38,452 nucleotides of DNA, taken from positions 1 to 38,452 of the forward strand of contig JAKJFO010000016.1 in the NCBI GenBank assembly GCA_022704885.1, in the 5' to 3' direction. Each line of letters begins with the position of its first letter. The stretch's first letter is position 1. Position numbers and translations under genes: made by a program. This stretch comes from Candidatus Rifleibacteriota bacterium (lineage in GTDB: Bacteria; Riflebacteria; Ozemobacteria; Ozemobacterales; Ozemobacteraceae). The notes beneath the pieces were generated by a model. It did not search any database. It saw only the letters and a program-made list of their open reading frames with translations, and was not told the DNA's origin. Shown here piece by piece: positions 14,036 through 22,096 of the stretch.

Positions 14036-16510
14036 ATGCTTTTAAATTATCGTGGCAGATCTGTTTCTGCGCTTGTTTTATCACTGTTTCTGGCAGCTGT
14101 TTGTTTAACGCTCGATGCTCAGACCGAGCCCGGTTCGATTTTTGGGCCGCAACCTATGGTTGCTTCGCAGGCCGAACCTGCAGTTGAAAATTCTCTTGCC
14201 GGTCTGGCCGTCAAGGCAGATGCTCTGAAAGAAGACTTTGCCGCGCTTACTGAAAAGATTGCCGCGATAAAAGACCTTAAAAAGTCCAGTGAAGACGTCG
14301 TTATAGTAAAAACCCGCCTTGGCGAACTCAAAAAAAGACTTACAGACACCAAATCCACCGGTAACTATGGCTTCGAACATGTTTCGCAGTTACGCAGTGA
14401 TGCTCGTACAGCTCTCGAAGCGGTTGGTCGTGAGCTGAAACTTGCCGGCGACAAGCTTGAACTGGCTGGTTCCATGCGTCAGAACTGGCGTGCCAGAGAG
14501 AGCGGCTGGGCTGAAAGCAGAACAGCTCTGCCTGCTGGAGTAAGCGCTTCGGTCAAGTCGATCTTTAAAGATTCCGAAGCAATGATTCGTCAGGCTTTGA
14601 AAAATATGGAGAATATGGAAACTCCGCTGGTGGAGTTTCAGCAGCAGGTTCTCGAACTGCAGCGTGATGCGCAGTCGCTGGCGGTCGAACTTGATAAGAT
14701 GATGACCGAAATGCGCAAAGACCTGTTTCGCAAGTCACGTCCGGCCATGTTCACGCCGACATTTTTCAGGCAGTTCAATGCCGCCGCCTGGGAAGAATTC
14801 TGGCTGGGGCTGGCTTCACTCGAATTACCTCAGTCAGATTTTTATTCGACCTATGGCTGGATATTCGTGTTGCAGCTGATCATTTTCATCGCTGCCATGT
14901 ATTTTTTCAAAACCGTTAAGAATCGCAAGCTTGAGCAGCTAAAGCTCGATTTCGTATTGCAGCGATATGTCTCTGTCAGTCTGTTGCTCGGTATTCTGCT
15001 GCCGTTGCCGCTGTTCGAAGACAAGCCGCGGCTGGTCAGCCTGGTATTCGCCGGTATCGTTGCCATCTGCGCGGCCCGTCTCGTGGCCGGTGTCATTGAA
15101 AGACCGTGGCGGCGGCGCCTGATCTATATGATCGTTGCGCTTTATCTGCTGGTGCAGTTTTTCAATTTTATCGCGCTGCCGCTGGTGATGATGCGGACTT
15201 TTGTCGCGGTGGTCGGCCTGGCTGGAGCTCTTTTCTGTCGCTGGCGCGCTCATGCCAATAAAGACGACAGCACGGCGTTTCTTTTTGTATCAGGCGTAAA
15301 AGTTGGCGGAGCCACGATGCTGCTGGTATTTCTTACACAGGCTGCCGGCTATGTGGCGATGTCGAACCATCTGCTCGACATTCTCATCAAAACTGTTTTT
15401 CTTGGCCTGATCGCCTGGATGATCAATCTGGTAACGCATGGTGCTATTGAAATGCTTTTCGAGAGCGAAATCGTGCGCAAAAACAAAATCATCAACAAGC
15501 ATTATCGTTTGTTTATCAAACGATCTGAGCTGATCGTCGATATTATTGTCGTGTTCATGGCAGTTTCGCACATGCTGTCGATCTGGGGGCTTTTTGACAA
15601 CGCCACGCATGCCGCCGCCGCCATTTTTGCACTTGGAATCAGCTTTCAGGGCCTGAAAATCACGATCGGTCTGCTGGTTTCGGCAGTGATCGCGCTTTAT
15701 CTTGCCCTGTTCGCATCCTGGATGATTCAGACCATACTTGACGAAGAGGTTTACCCGCGAAAAAAAGTGGACCGCGGAGTCGGCATTTCGATCAACCGTC
15801 TGATTCAGTATGCTTTTGTGGTGGTCGGTATCTCGATGGCTTTTTCGACACTGGGAATCGGCATGCAGAACCTGACGGTAATCATCGGTGCTCTCGGCGT
15901 CGGTATCGGTTTCGGTTTGCAGAACATAGTCAACAACTTCGCCAGCGGTCTGATTCTGCTTTTCGAGCGATCGATCAAGGTTGGTGATGTCGTGCAGGTA
16001 AACGGTGAATGGGGTCAGATCAAGAATCTCGGTCTGCGCGCAACTGTGGTCGAGACCTTCGATCGCTCTGAGATGATCGTTCCCAACAGCGATCTTGTAG
16101 CTTCGACAGTCACCAACTGGACCCTGACCGATCGCCAGGTGCGCCTGATCGTGCAGATAGGCGTTGCCCATGGCTCTGATGTCGATCTGGTGACCAGGAT
16201 TCTTACTCAGATCGCTCAGGACAACCCATTCATCATGAAGTTTCCGGCGCCATCGGTAATGTTCGTCAATTTTGGCACAAATTCTCTCGATTTCGAGCTG
16301 CGTTGCTGGGTCGCCGATATCGATAATCGACTCAGTATCAAAAACGAAATCAATCGCGAGATCGATCGCCTGTTCCGCGAGCATAACATTGAAATTCCTT
16401 TCTCGCAGCACGATCTGCACATTCGCAGCATCGATGTTCCGGCAAAGGCGGCGTTGTCAGAAGTGAAGAATTCTGAGACGGTTCTGCCGGCATCCACTAC
16501 CGGGAGTTGA
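14036..16510 (+). CDS. Large MscS-family mechanosensitive channel (MscK/YbdG-like)
   Basis: The protein has 824 residues: a signal peptide (about 1-29), a periplasmic alpha-helical coiled-coil region (about 40-240), many membrane helices (about 280-580) and a C-terminal MscS domain. The last contains the Gly/Ala-rich pore helix (VIIGALGVGIGFGLQN) followed by FASGLILLFERSIKVGD and a beta domain with VPNSDL. It should open under membrane tension and release solutes on osmotic downshift. The ATG at 14036 follows AGGGGG at six bases; an in-frame upstream start at 14003 lacks such a site. A 17-spaced promoter lies just upstream, so it is likely transcribed separately from the hydrogenase-related operon. 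Confidence 0.88.
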   Translation: MLLNYRGRSVSALVLSLFLAAVCLTLDAQTEPGSIFGPQPMVASQAEPAVENSLAGLAVKADALKEDFAALTEKIAAIKDLKKSSEDVVIVKTRLGELKKRLTDTKSTGNYGFEHVSQLRSDARTALEAVGRELKLAGDKLELAGSMRQNWRARESGWAESRTALPAGVSASVKSIFKDSEAMIRQALKNMENMETPLVEFQQQVLELQRDAQSLAVELDKMMTEMRKDLFRKSRPAMFTPTFFRQFNAAAWEEFWLGLASLELPQSDFYSTYGWIFVLQLIIFIAAMYFFKTVKNRKLEQLKLDFVLQRYVSVSLLLGILLPLPLFEDKPRLVSLVFAGIVAICAARLVAGVIERPWRRRLIYMIVALYLLVQFFNFIALPLVMMRTFVAVVGLAGALFCRWRAHANKDDSTAFLFVSGVKVGGATMLLVFLTQAAGYVAMSNHLLDILIKTVFLGLIAWMINLVTHGAIEMLFESEIVRKNKIINKHYRLFIKRSELIVDIIVVFMAVSHMLSIWGLFDNATHAAAAIFALGISFQGLKITIGLLVSAVIALYLALFASWMIQTILDEEVYPRKKVDRGVGISINRLIQYAFVVVGISMAFSTLGIGMQNLTVIIGALGVGIGFGLQNIVNNFASGLILLFERSIKVGDVVQVNGEWGQIKNLGLRATVVETFDRSEMIVPNSDLVASTVTNWTLTDRQVRLIVQIGVAHGSDVDLVTRILTQIAQDNPFIMKFPAPSVMFVNFGTNSLDFELRCWVADIDNRLSIKNEINREIDRLFREHNIEIPFSQHDLHIRSIDVPAKAALSEVKNSETVLPASTTGS

Positions 16511-16544
16511 TCAGATAATTATGCAGTGCCAGGAGAGCTACTGA

Positions 16545-17966
16545 ATGTCGGCTCTGATGTGGTTTCGGCGGGACCTGCGGGTAAGCGATAATCGCGCGCT
16601 GCATCACGCAGTTGCCGCAGGCGGCCATGTCTTTGCGGTCGCTTTTGTTACACCAGTGCAGTGGCAGAAACAGGATGAATCGCCAGCAAAGCTCAGTTTC
16701 TGGCTGGCCGGTCTGCAGGAACTGGCCGGCCGGCTGGCAGAGCTGGGCATAGTGCTGCACCTCGCAGAGGTGCCTGATAATGCTGCTGTTCCTGCTGCTC
16801 TGAGCCGGTTTGCCCGTGAACATAAATGTGAAACTCTGTATTTTAACCGCGAATACGAGTATTACGAGAAGCAGCGCGACGAAGCTGTGGTTAAAGCAAT
16901 GCAGGCGCAGAAGATCAGAACCTTTGTCTGTGAAGATCGCCTGCTCGTCGAGCCCGGGCGTCTGTTGACCGGCTCTGGCGGCTATTACACAGTGTTTGCG
17001 CCATTCAAAAAGTCCTGGCTCGGTCTGTTGCCGCGTGCCGATCTTGCGCCTCTGCCTGTCCCGAAAACAGTTGCCGCACCTTCGCCAGCGCCCAGGCTGT
17101 CTGTTGCCGAAATCAGCCGCCAACTTGGACTGCCCGGCTGGCGCAGCGATCTGTGGCCGGCCGGAGAAGCTGCAGCGCAGAAGCGTCTTGCTGGTTTTGC
17201 CGGTGGCTGCCTCGAAAAATACCATGAATTGCGCGATCTGCCGGCGGTTGACGGCACCAGCTGCCTCTCGCCCTGGCTGACCTGCGGGGCGATTTCCCCG
17301 CGCCAGTGTCTGGCAGCGATCAGACACGAACCTGAAAAATGGCCGGCAGAAGGCAGCGGTGCCGAAGCCTAGCTGAATGAGCTGATCTGGCGAGATTTTT
17401 ATACGCATGTTGTCGTTGGCTTTCCGCGGGTAAGTCGCTCGCAGCCGTTTCAAAAGAAGACGGTCGCACTGAAGTGGCGCTATGACGAAAGCGACCTGAG
17501 AGCTTGGCAGAGCGGGCTGACCGGCTACCCGATCGTCGACGCCGCGATGCGGCAGCTCAAGCAGACGGGCTGGATGCACAACCGCCTGCGCATGGTTGTT
17601 GCCATGTTTTTGAGCAAGCATCTGCTGATCGACTGGCGGCTGGGCGAGCAGTATTTTATGCAACATCTGCTCGATGGCAATCTGGCTGCCAATAATGGCG
17701 GCTGGCAGTGGTCAGCTTCGACCGGCACTGATGCTGTTCCGTATTTCAGAATCTTCAACCCGTTCAGTCAGAGCAAGCGTTTCGATGCCGACGGCAGTTT
17801 TATCAGGCGCTGGTGCCCTGAACTGGAGCCGGTAAGTGCTACGGCTCTGCATGACCCGAAAAAGCTTGCGGCCGAAATCGCGAAGAAAAAAATCAGCTAT
17901 CCGGCGCCGGTTGTCGATCATAAGTTAGCGAGAGAACGTGCGCTGGCGGCGTTCAAGAATTTGTAA
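16545..17966 (+). pseudogene. phrB: Class I CPD photolyase interrupted by one in-frame amber codon
   Basis: Read through one TAG at 17370-17372, this frame encodes 473 residues, the length of E. coli PhrB. The N-terminal part has MWFRRDLRVSDNRALH and the chromophore-binding alpha/beta domain. The part after the stop has LNELIWRDFYTHVV, GYPIVDAAMRQL, TGWMHNRLRM and GGWQWSASTGTDAVPYFRIFNP, the FAD-binding and damage-binding signatures. No frameshift occurs. The stop replaces the Trp that precedes LNELIWR in photolyases, so TGG to TAG is the simplest change. The ATG has AGGAGAG upstream. The rest is well preserved, implying a recent mutation, a strain polymorphism or a sequencing error. TAG is used as a normal stop in hyfG. 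Confidence 0.88.
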
Positions 17967-17988
17967 CAGGACTTCACTGGAGGAACCG

Positions 17989-19296
17989 ATGCTCGAACGA
18001 TTGTTCAAACTCAAAGAAAACCAGACCGACATCAGAACCGAGATTCTGGCCGGTATCACCACTTTTTTGACCATGGCCTACATACTGGCGGTCAACCCGA
18101 TGATTCTCGAAAACGCCGGAATGCCCTTTGCCGGCGTGCTGACGGCAACCATTCTGGTCGCCGCTCTGTCGAGCATTCTGATGGGTCTTGTCGCCAATCT
18201 GCCTTTTGCGCTGGCGCCCGGCATGGGAATCAACGCGTTTTTTACCTTCAGCATGGTTATCGGCATGAAGATGCCTTGGCAGACAGCACTGGGAGCTGTT
18301 TTTATCTCGGGCATCATCTTTCTGCTGATGACCGTTTTTAAGCTGCGCGAAGCCATTGTTCGGGCAATTCCACATTGTGTGCGACTCGGCGTCGCTGCCG
18401 GTATCGGGTTGTTTCTCTGCCTGCTCGCGCTCAAGTCGGCCGGTTTCATCGTTGCCAACCCAGCCACACTAGTAGGTTTTGGCGGTTTCAACGCGCAGAT
18501 CGTGATTTTTCTGATCGGTCTAGCCTTTACCATTCTGCTCGAGCATCGCAAGATTCATGGCAGTCTGTTGCTCGGCATCGTTTTTACGACAGTTCTTTCG
18601 CTGGCGCATGGTCGAGTGTGGTCGGGTGAAGCCTTTGTCAAGGTTCCGCAAGCCTTTACCGGCTCACCTGAATTTACATCGGTATTTTTGCAGCTCGATA
18701 TCAGAGGCGCATTGAATGTGGGTATTGCCGGTGCTGTCTTTACCTTGCTGTTTACCGATCTGTTCGACTCGATCTCGACTTTTCTCGGTGTCGCTTCGGT
18801 TGCCAACATGCTCGACGAGAACGGCGAACCGCGCAACTTTCAGAAAGCGCTGTTCGTCGATGCTATTTCAACTACGCTTTCAGGGCTGGTTGGCAGCAGT
18901 TCCGGCACCACCTATGTCGAAAGCGCCGCCGGCGTCGAGCAGGGCGGCCGCACCGGGCTTACTGCACTGGTTACCGGTCTGCTTTTTCTGCCGTTTCTCT
19001 GGTTCGCTCCGATGCTGCAGATGATTCCGGCCTGTGCAGTCGCGCCGGCTCTGCTGCTGGTCGGCTTCTTCATGTTGCGCGCGATTTCCGGCATCGACTG
19101 GAAAGACTACGAAACCGGTCTGCCGGCCTTTGTCGCGCTGATATTGATTCCGTTTACTTTTTCGATCAGCCAGGGCATCAGCTGGAGCCTGATTCTGTTC
19201 GTGCTGCTGCGCATTTTCAGCGGCAAAATCAGACAGGTAGAATTCATGCAGTGGATAGTTGTAGCCTTCGCCGCCCTCGCCCTGTATTTATCGTGA
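17989..19296 (+). CDS. AzgA-type NCS2 purine (hypoxanthine/guanine/adenine) permease
   Basis: This 435-residue inner-membrane transporter has 12 or more hydrophobic helices. Signatures are TFLTMAYILAVNPMIL near the N-terminus, APGMGINAFFTF near residue 85, and SSSGTTYVESAAGVEQGGRTGLTA near residues 303-326, which are typical of the AzgA branch of NCS2 transporters rather than the uracil branch. It should import purine bases by proton symport. The ATG at 17989 is preceded by GGAGG; the longer reading from 17938 would overlap the photolyase gene and is rejected. It lies 22 bases after the photolyase stop. Which base is carried is not certain. Confidence 0.88.
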   Translation: MLERLFKLKENQTDIRTEILAGITTFLTMAYILAVNPMILENAGMPFAGVLTATILVAALSSILMGLVANLPFALAPGMGINAFFTFSMVIGMKMPWQTALGAVFISGIIFLLMTVFKLREAIVRAIPHCVRLGVAAGIGLFLCLLALKSAGFIVANPATLVGFGGFNAQIVIFLIGLAFTILLEHRKIHGSLLLGIVFTTVLSLAHGRVWSGEAFVKVPQAFTGSPEFTSVFLQLDIRGALNVGIAGAVFTLLFTDLFDSISTFLGVASVANMLDENGEPRNFQKALFVDAISTTLSGLVGSSSGTTYVESAAGVEQGGRTGLTALVTGLLFLPFLWFAPMLQMIPACAVAPALLLVGFFMLRAISGIDWKDYETGLPAFVALILIPFTFSISQGISWSLILFVLLRIFSGKIRQVEFMQWIVVAFAALALYLS

Positions 19297-19369
19297 TTAT
19301 CTGATCATTCGATTTGTCAGCCATCTTCATTGAACTGCTGTTAAAATCGGTCTAACGGCAGGGTCTCAA

Positions 19370-19473
19370 CGCTACAACTCTCGCCAGGCGGAAGCAAATC
19401 TGACTAGCTATAGCTCTGCGTCAAAGCAGCCTGGCTCAAAGTTTTCGCTTATGAGATGCCCGCCTACGCCCTT
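19370..19473 (+). repeat. 104-bp structured intergenic repeat, copy B
   Basis: This copy aligns ungapped with 5922-6025 (79 of 104 identities) in the same orientation and lies in the 230-bp gap after the purine permease. GCCAGGC (19383-19389) can pair with GCCTGGC (19429-19435), and the palindrome AGCTATAGCT takes the place of AGCCATGGCT in copy A. The terminal inverted repeats that surround copy A are absent here. Confidence 0.75.
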
Positions 19474-19505
19474 ACTTTGTTTGTGTTTTTAATACAACTG
19501 ACTAA

Positions 19506-19538
19506 AAGATGCAATTTGGGAGTTGCGTCTTATTTTTT
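19506..19538 (+). terminator. Rho-independent terminator between convergent genes
   Basis: AAGATGCAA (19506-19514) pairs with TTGCGTCTT (19523-19531) with one G-U pair across an eight-base loop, followed by ATTTTTT on the plus strand. It would end transcripts from the purine permease side. It overlaps the stop codon of the leftward methyltransferase gene, for which the U tract is weak. Confidence 0.6.
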
Positions 19539-20108
19539 GCACCAGTAGACTATGGCGGGGGGAACGTTGCCCCAGACGACGGGGCTGACCTTTACTTCAG
19601 AAAAGTGCTGTTTGAGTTTGCTGCGAAACCGTATTCCGGAAGGCAAAACCAGCCCGTGCAGGTAGGCAAAGGTTGAAAAAACGCCGCCCCGGCGCAATCC
19701 GGCCTGAGTTTCGTAAAGAATTTCGTCCTGCAGGCTTTCTGGAAATGCTGCCCAGGGCAGCCCACTGATCACCGCGTCGGCATGTTTGACGCCGAACTGG
19801 CGCAGGTATTTCCTGATCTCAGAGGCTGAATCCTGAAAAATCGGTATTTCGGGAACCTGGGCGCATGCGATGCGATTCATGTGCTCGTTGAGTTCAAGGC
19901 CGAAAAAGATCGTGCGACTCGGATGCAGGTGTTTGAGCACCTGGCGGGTAAAAGAGCCGGTGCCGGGGCCGTATTCTACGATAACGCGGGCGCGTTCGAA
20001 GTTGATCTGCTCTATCATACGGTTCGCCAGCCTGCTTGAACTCGGCGCAATCGCCCCGATTGTACGGGGTTCGCGAACGAACTGTTTAACAAAGTGCCAG
20101 CTGCTCAC
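19530..20108 (-). CDS. PmtA-like SAM-dependent methyltransferase (phospholipid N-methyltransferase family)
   Basis: The protein has 192 residues. It starts FVKQFVREPRTIGAIAPSSS, typical of the PmtA/KsgA-like group, followed by SAM motif I VIVEYGPGTGSFT (about 42-54), a FGLELN acidic strand end, DSASEI and the SGLPWAAFP loop that replaces the catalytic NPPY-type motif. In bacteria PmtA methylates phosphatidylethanolamine to make phosphatidylcholine, but many relatives are untested. The start codon is GTG, with GGCGG upstream. A near-consensus promoter (TTGGCA-17-TATAAT) lies at 20141-20169. It is divergent from corA and convergent with the purine permease. Family confident, substrate not. Confidence 0.78.
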   Translation of the reverse strand: MSSWHFVKQFVREPRTIGAIAPSSSRLANRMIEQINFERARVIVEYGPGTGSFTRQVLKHLHPSRTIFFGLELNEHMNRIACAQVPEIPIFQDSASEIRKYLRQFGVKHADAVISGLPWAAFPESLQDEILYETQAGLRRGGVFSTFAYLHGLVLPSGIRFRSKLKQHFSEVKVSPVVWGNVPPAIVYWCKK

Positions 20109-20140
20109 AAATTAAACCGCCTGCCAAAATTTATTCATCG

Positions 20141-20169
20141 ATTATAACCCTCTTTCCCCGAATTGCCAA
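20141..20169 (-). promoter_or_regulatory. Near-consensus sigma70-type promoter of the methyltransferase gene
   Basis: On the minus strand TTGGCA (20169-20164) and TATAAT (20146-20141) are separated by 17 bases, the best promoter match in the window. It lies 33 bases before the GTG start. Confidence 0.65.
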
Positions 20170-20233
20170 TTCTCTTTCGTTTTTGTCTGGCGGTGGTGTG
20201 TTAGAATGGCGGGAATGAATCGGGAGGTTGAGT

Positions 20234-21301
20234 ATGCTGCCTTTTGTCAGAAAAGGGATCGCGGAATCTAAGGCCGGCAACCCGCAGGGAACCATAGTCA
20301 ATTTTGCGCCTGACCGGTCTGGGCAGACTGTTGTCGAGTTTTTCAACTACGAACAAGCGCGCTGTTCTGAGGGCAAGGTGATCGAAACTTCAGAACTCGC
20401 TAAGGTAAAGCAGTTTGAGGGAATCAGCTGGTTGTGCTTTTTCGGACTCGGCGATGTTGAAATGCTGCGCCAGACCGCCGAAACCTATGGTATCAACCCG
20501 CTGTCGGTCGAAGACATTCTCAACCCCGATCACCGCCCGAAACTCGAAGTATTCGACAATTATCTGCTGATCATCGTTAAAATGATCGATATCAGCGAAG
20601 AAGGCCGCCTGACCAGCGAACAGGTCAGCTTCGTCATCGGCGATAACTATGTGCTGACCTTTCAGGAAAGGCCTGGCGACGTCTTCGACCCGATCCGTGA
20701 CCGCCTGCGCAAAAATGTCGGGCGTATCCGCGGCATGGCTTCAGATTATCTGGCGCTGTCACTTATCGACGTGGTGATCGACAATTATTTTATCGTGCTC
20801 GAGTCAATGGCAGCGGCGCTTGAAGAACTTGAACTGATTTTGCTCAAGACACCCGACGACTTTGAGGGTCGAGATGTCCACGAACTCAAGATGCAGCTGT
20901 TTTATATGCGCAAGATCAGCTGGCCTCTACGCGAAATCGCCGCCGCTCTACTGCGCACCGAATCACCGTTGCTGCGCCCGGAAAGCCGCATCTATTTCAG
21001 AGATATCTACGACCACACTGTGCATGTTCTCGAAACTTCTGAAACGCTGCGCGAAGTGTCAATCGGCGTTTACGACCTCTATATTTCGAACATCAGCATG
21101 CGCATGAACGAGATCATGCGCACACTGACGATTATCGCAACGATTTTTATTCCTCTGACCTTTATTGCCGGAGTTTACGGCATGAATTTTGAAAACATGC
21201 CTGAACTCAAGTGGGTATGGGGCTACTACGGCACACTGGTGCTGATGATTCTTGTCGCTCTCGGCATGCTTGCCTGGTTTCGCCGCCGCCGCTGGCTGTG
21301 A
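20234..21301 (+). CDS. corA: CorA family Mg2+/Co2+ transporter
   Basis: This 355-residue protein has a soluble N-terminal domain, a long helical segment and two C-terminal membrane helices. The hallmark YGMNFENMPEL follows the first helix (TIIATIFIPLTFIAGV), giving the GMN signature of the CorA selectivity filter, and a basic tail (RRRRWL) closes the protein. It should form a pentameric divalent-cation channel in the inner membrane. GGGAGG sits six bases before the ATG at 20234, which excludes the TTG at 20228 that abuts it. A TAGAAT box at 20202-20207 could be its -10 element. It ends only six bases from the stop of kamE, which runs in the opposite direction. Confidence 0.92.
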   Translation: MLPFVRKGIAESKAGNPQGTIVNFAPDRSGQTVVEFFNYEQARCSEGKVIETSELAKVKQFEGISWLCFFGLGDVEMLRQTAETYGINPLSVEDILNPDHRPKLEVFDNYLLIIVKMIDISEEGRLTSEQVSFVIGDNYVLTFQERPGDVFDPIRDRLRKNVGRIRGMASDYLALSLIDVVIDNYFIVLESMAAALEELELILLKTPDDFEGRDVHELKMQLFYMRKISWPLREIAAALLRTESPLLRPESRIYFRDIYDHTVHVLETSETLREVSIGVYDLYISNISMRMNEIMRTLTIIATIFIPLTFIAGVYGMNFENMPELKWVWGYYGTLVLMILVALGMLAWFRRRRWL

Positions 21302-21307
21302 TAAAGC

Positions 21308-22096
21308 CTATTTTTTGTTGCGCTTGACGAACTCGTCGATGAAGAATGAGGCAACGTGCTCGGCGAACTTGCCGGGTCCGAAACCGGCGTCGTAGCCGAG
21401 TTCTTTCGCCAGGTCATTGTTGATGCGCGGGCCGCCGGCGATGAGAATAACCTTGTCACGCAGGCGGGCAGCTTCGAGCAGTTCAACGAGCTCGACCAGG
21501 TTGGTTACATGTACGTCTTTCTGGGTGACGGTCTGTGAAACCAGTAATACATCGGCTTTAAGTTCGGTGGCTCGTTTGACGAACTCTTCGTTGGCGACCT
21601 GACTGCCGAGGTTGTAGGCTTCGATCATTTCGTAGCGTTCGAGGCCGTAGTGACCGGCGTAGCCTTTCATGTTCATGATTGCGTCGATGCCGACCGTGTG
21701 CGCGTCGGTGCCGGTGCTGGCGCCGACCACGACAAGCTTGCGGCCAATGTGCTGTTTGATGAAGTCATCGACGCCGTGCATGTCGAGCACGGTGCTGTCG
21801 ATGGTGCTGACCTTGATCGTCGTTACGTCAACGCTATGCGACAGGTTGCCATAGACCACGAAGAAGCTGAATTCCTTGTCGAGCGCTTCGTGATGAGCGA
21901 CCAGCACGTCGGTCAGGCCCATTTTGACGCCGAGCTGGCGTGCGGCTTCGATGGCGCGTTCGTTGTCGGCCAGTGGCAGGGTAAAGCTGAGCTGCACTTT
22001 GCCATCGTTCATCGTGTCGCCATAGGGCTTAACTTTAGTGAGATCGAGAGTCTGACAGAAATCTCTGGCTTTCATCGAATACAGTCCGCTGCTCAT
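21308..22096 (-). CDS. kamE: Lysine 5,6-aminomutase beta subunit (B12-binding)
   Basis: With KamD this subunit moves the terminal amino group of L-beta-lysine to carbon 5, giving 3,5-diaminohexanoate, using adenosylcobalamin and PLP. The protein has 262 residues. The cobalamin motif DAHTVG gives Asp131, His133 and Gly136, and Lys144 (MNMKG) falls exactly at the PLP-binding lysine number known for this family. The GGP loop (IAGGPRINND) for the nucleotide tail is near residue 218. The start overlaps the kamD stop by ATGA, so the subunits are translationally coupled. There is no room for a terminator before the convergent corA gene. Confidence 0.93.
   Translation of the reverse strand: MSSGLYSMKARDFCQTLDLTKVKPYGDTMNDGKVQLSFTLPLADNERAIEAARQLGVKMGLTDVLVAHHEALDKEFSFFVVYGNLSHSVDVTTIKVSTIDSTVLDMHGVDDFIKQHIGRKLVVVGASTGTDAHTVGIDAIMNMKGYAGHYGLERYEMIEAYNLGSQVANEEFVKRATELKADVLLVSQTVTQKDVHVTNLVELVELLEAARLRDKVILIAGGPRINNDLAKELGYDAGFGPGKFAEHVASFFIDEFVKRNKK

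Noticed and set aside
15290..16420. Long leftward frame over the MscS-type gene.
   Set aside because: Antisense shadow of a gene with a clear MscS domain; His/Asp/Gln-rich composition without domains.
17370..17372. TAG in the photolyase as a recoded sense codon (for example pyrrolysine).
   Set aside because: TAG ends hyfG normally at 13208-13210, no recoding element or pyl gene is seen, and the position is Trp in the family. A TGG to TAG change is simpler.
16497..17666. Leftward 389-codon frame over the photolyase.
   Set aside because: Antisense of the photolyase motifs, low-complexity Gln/Arg composition, no recognisable domain.
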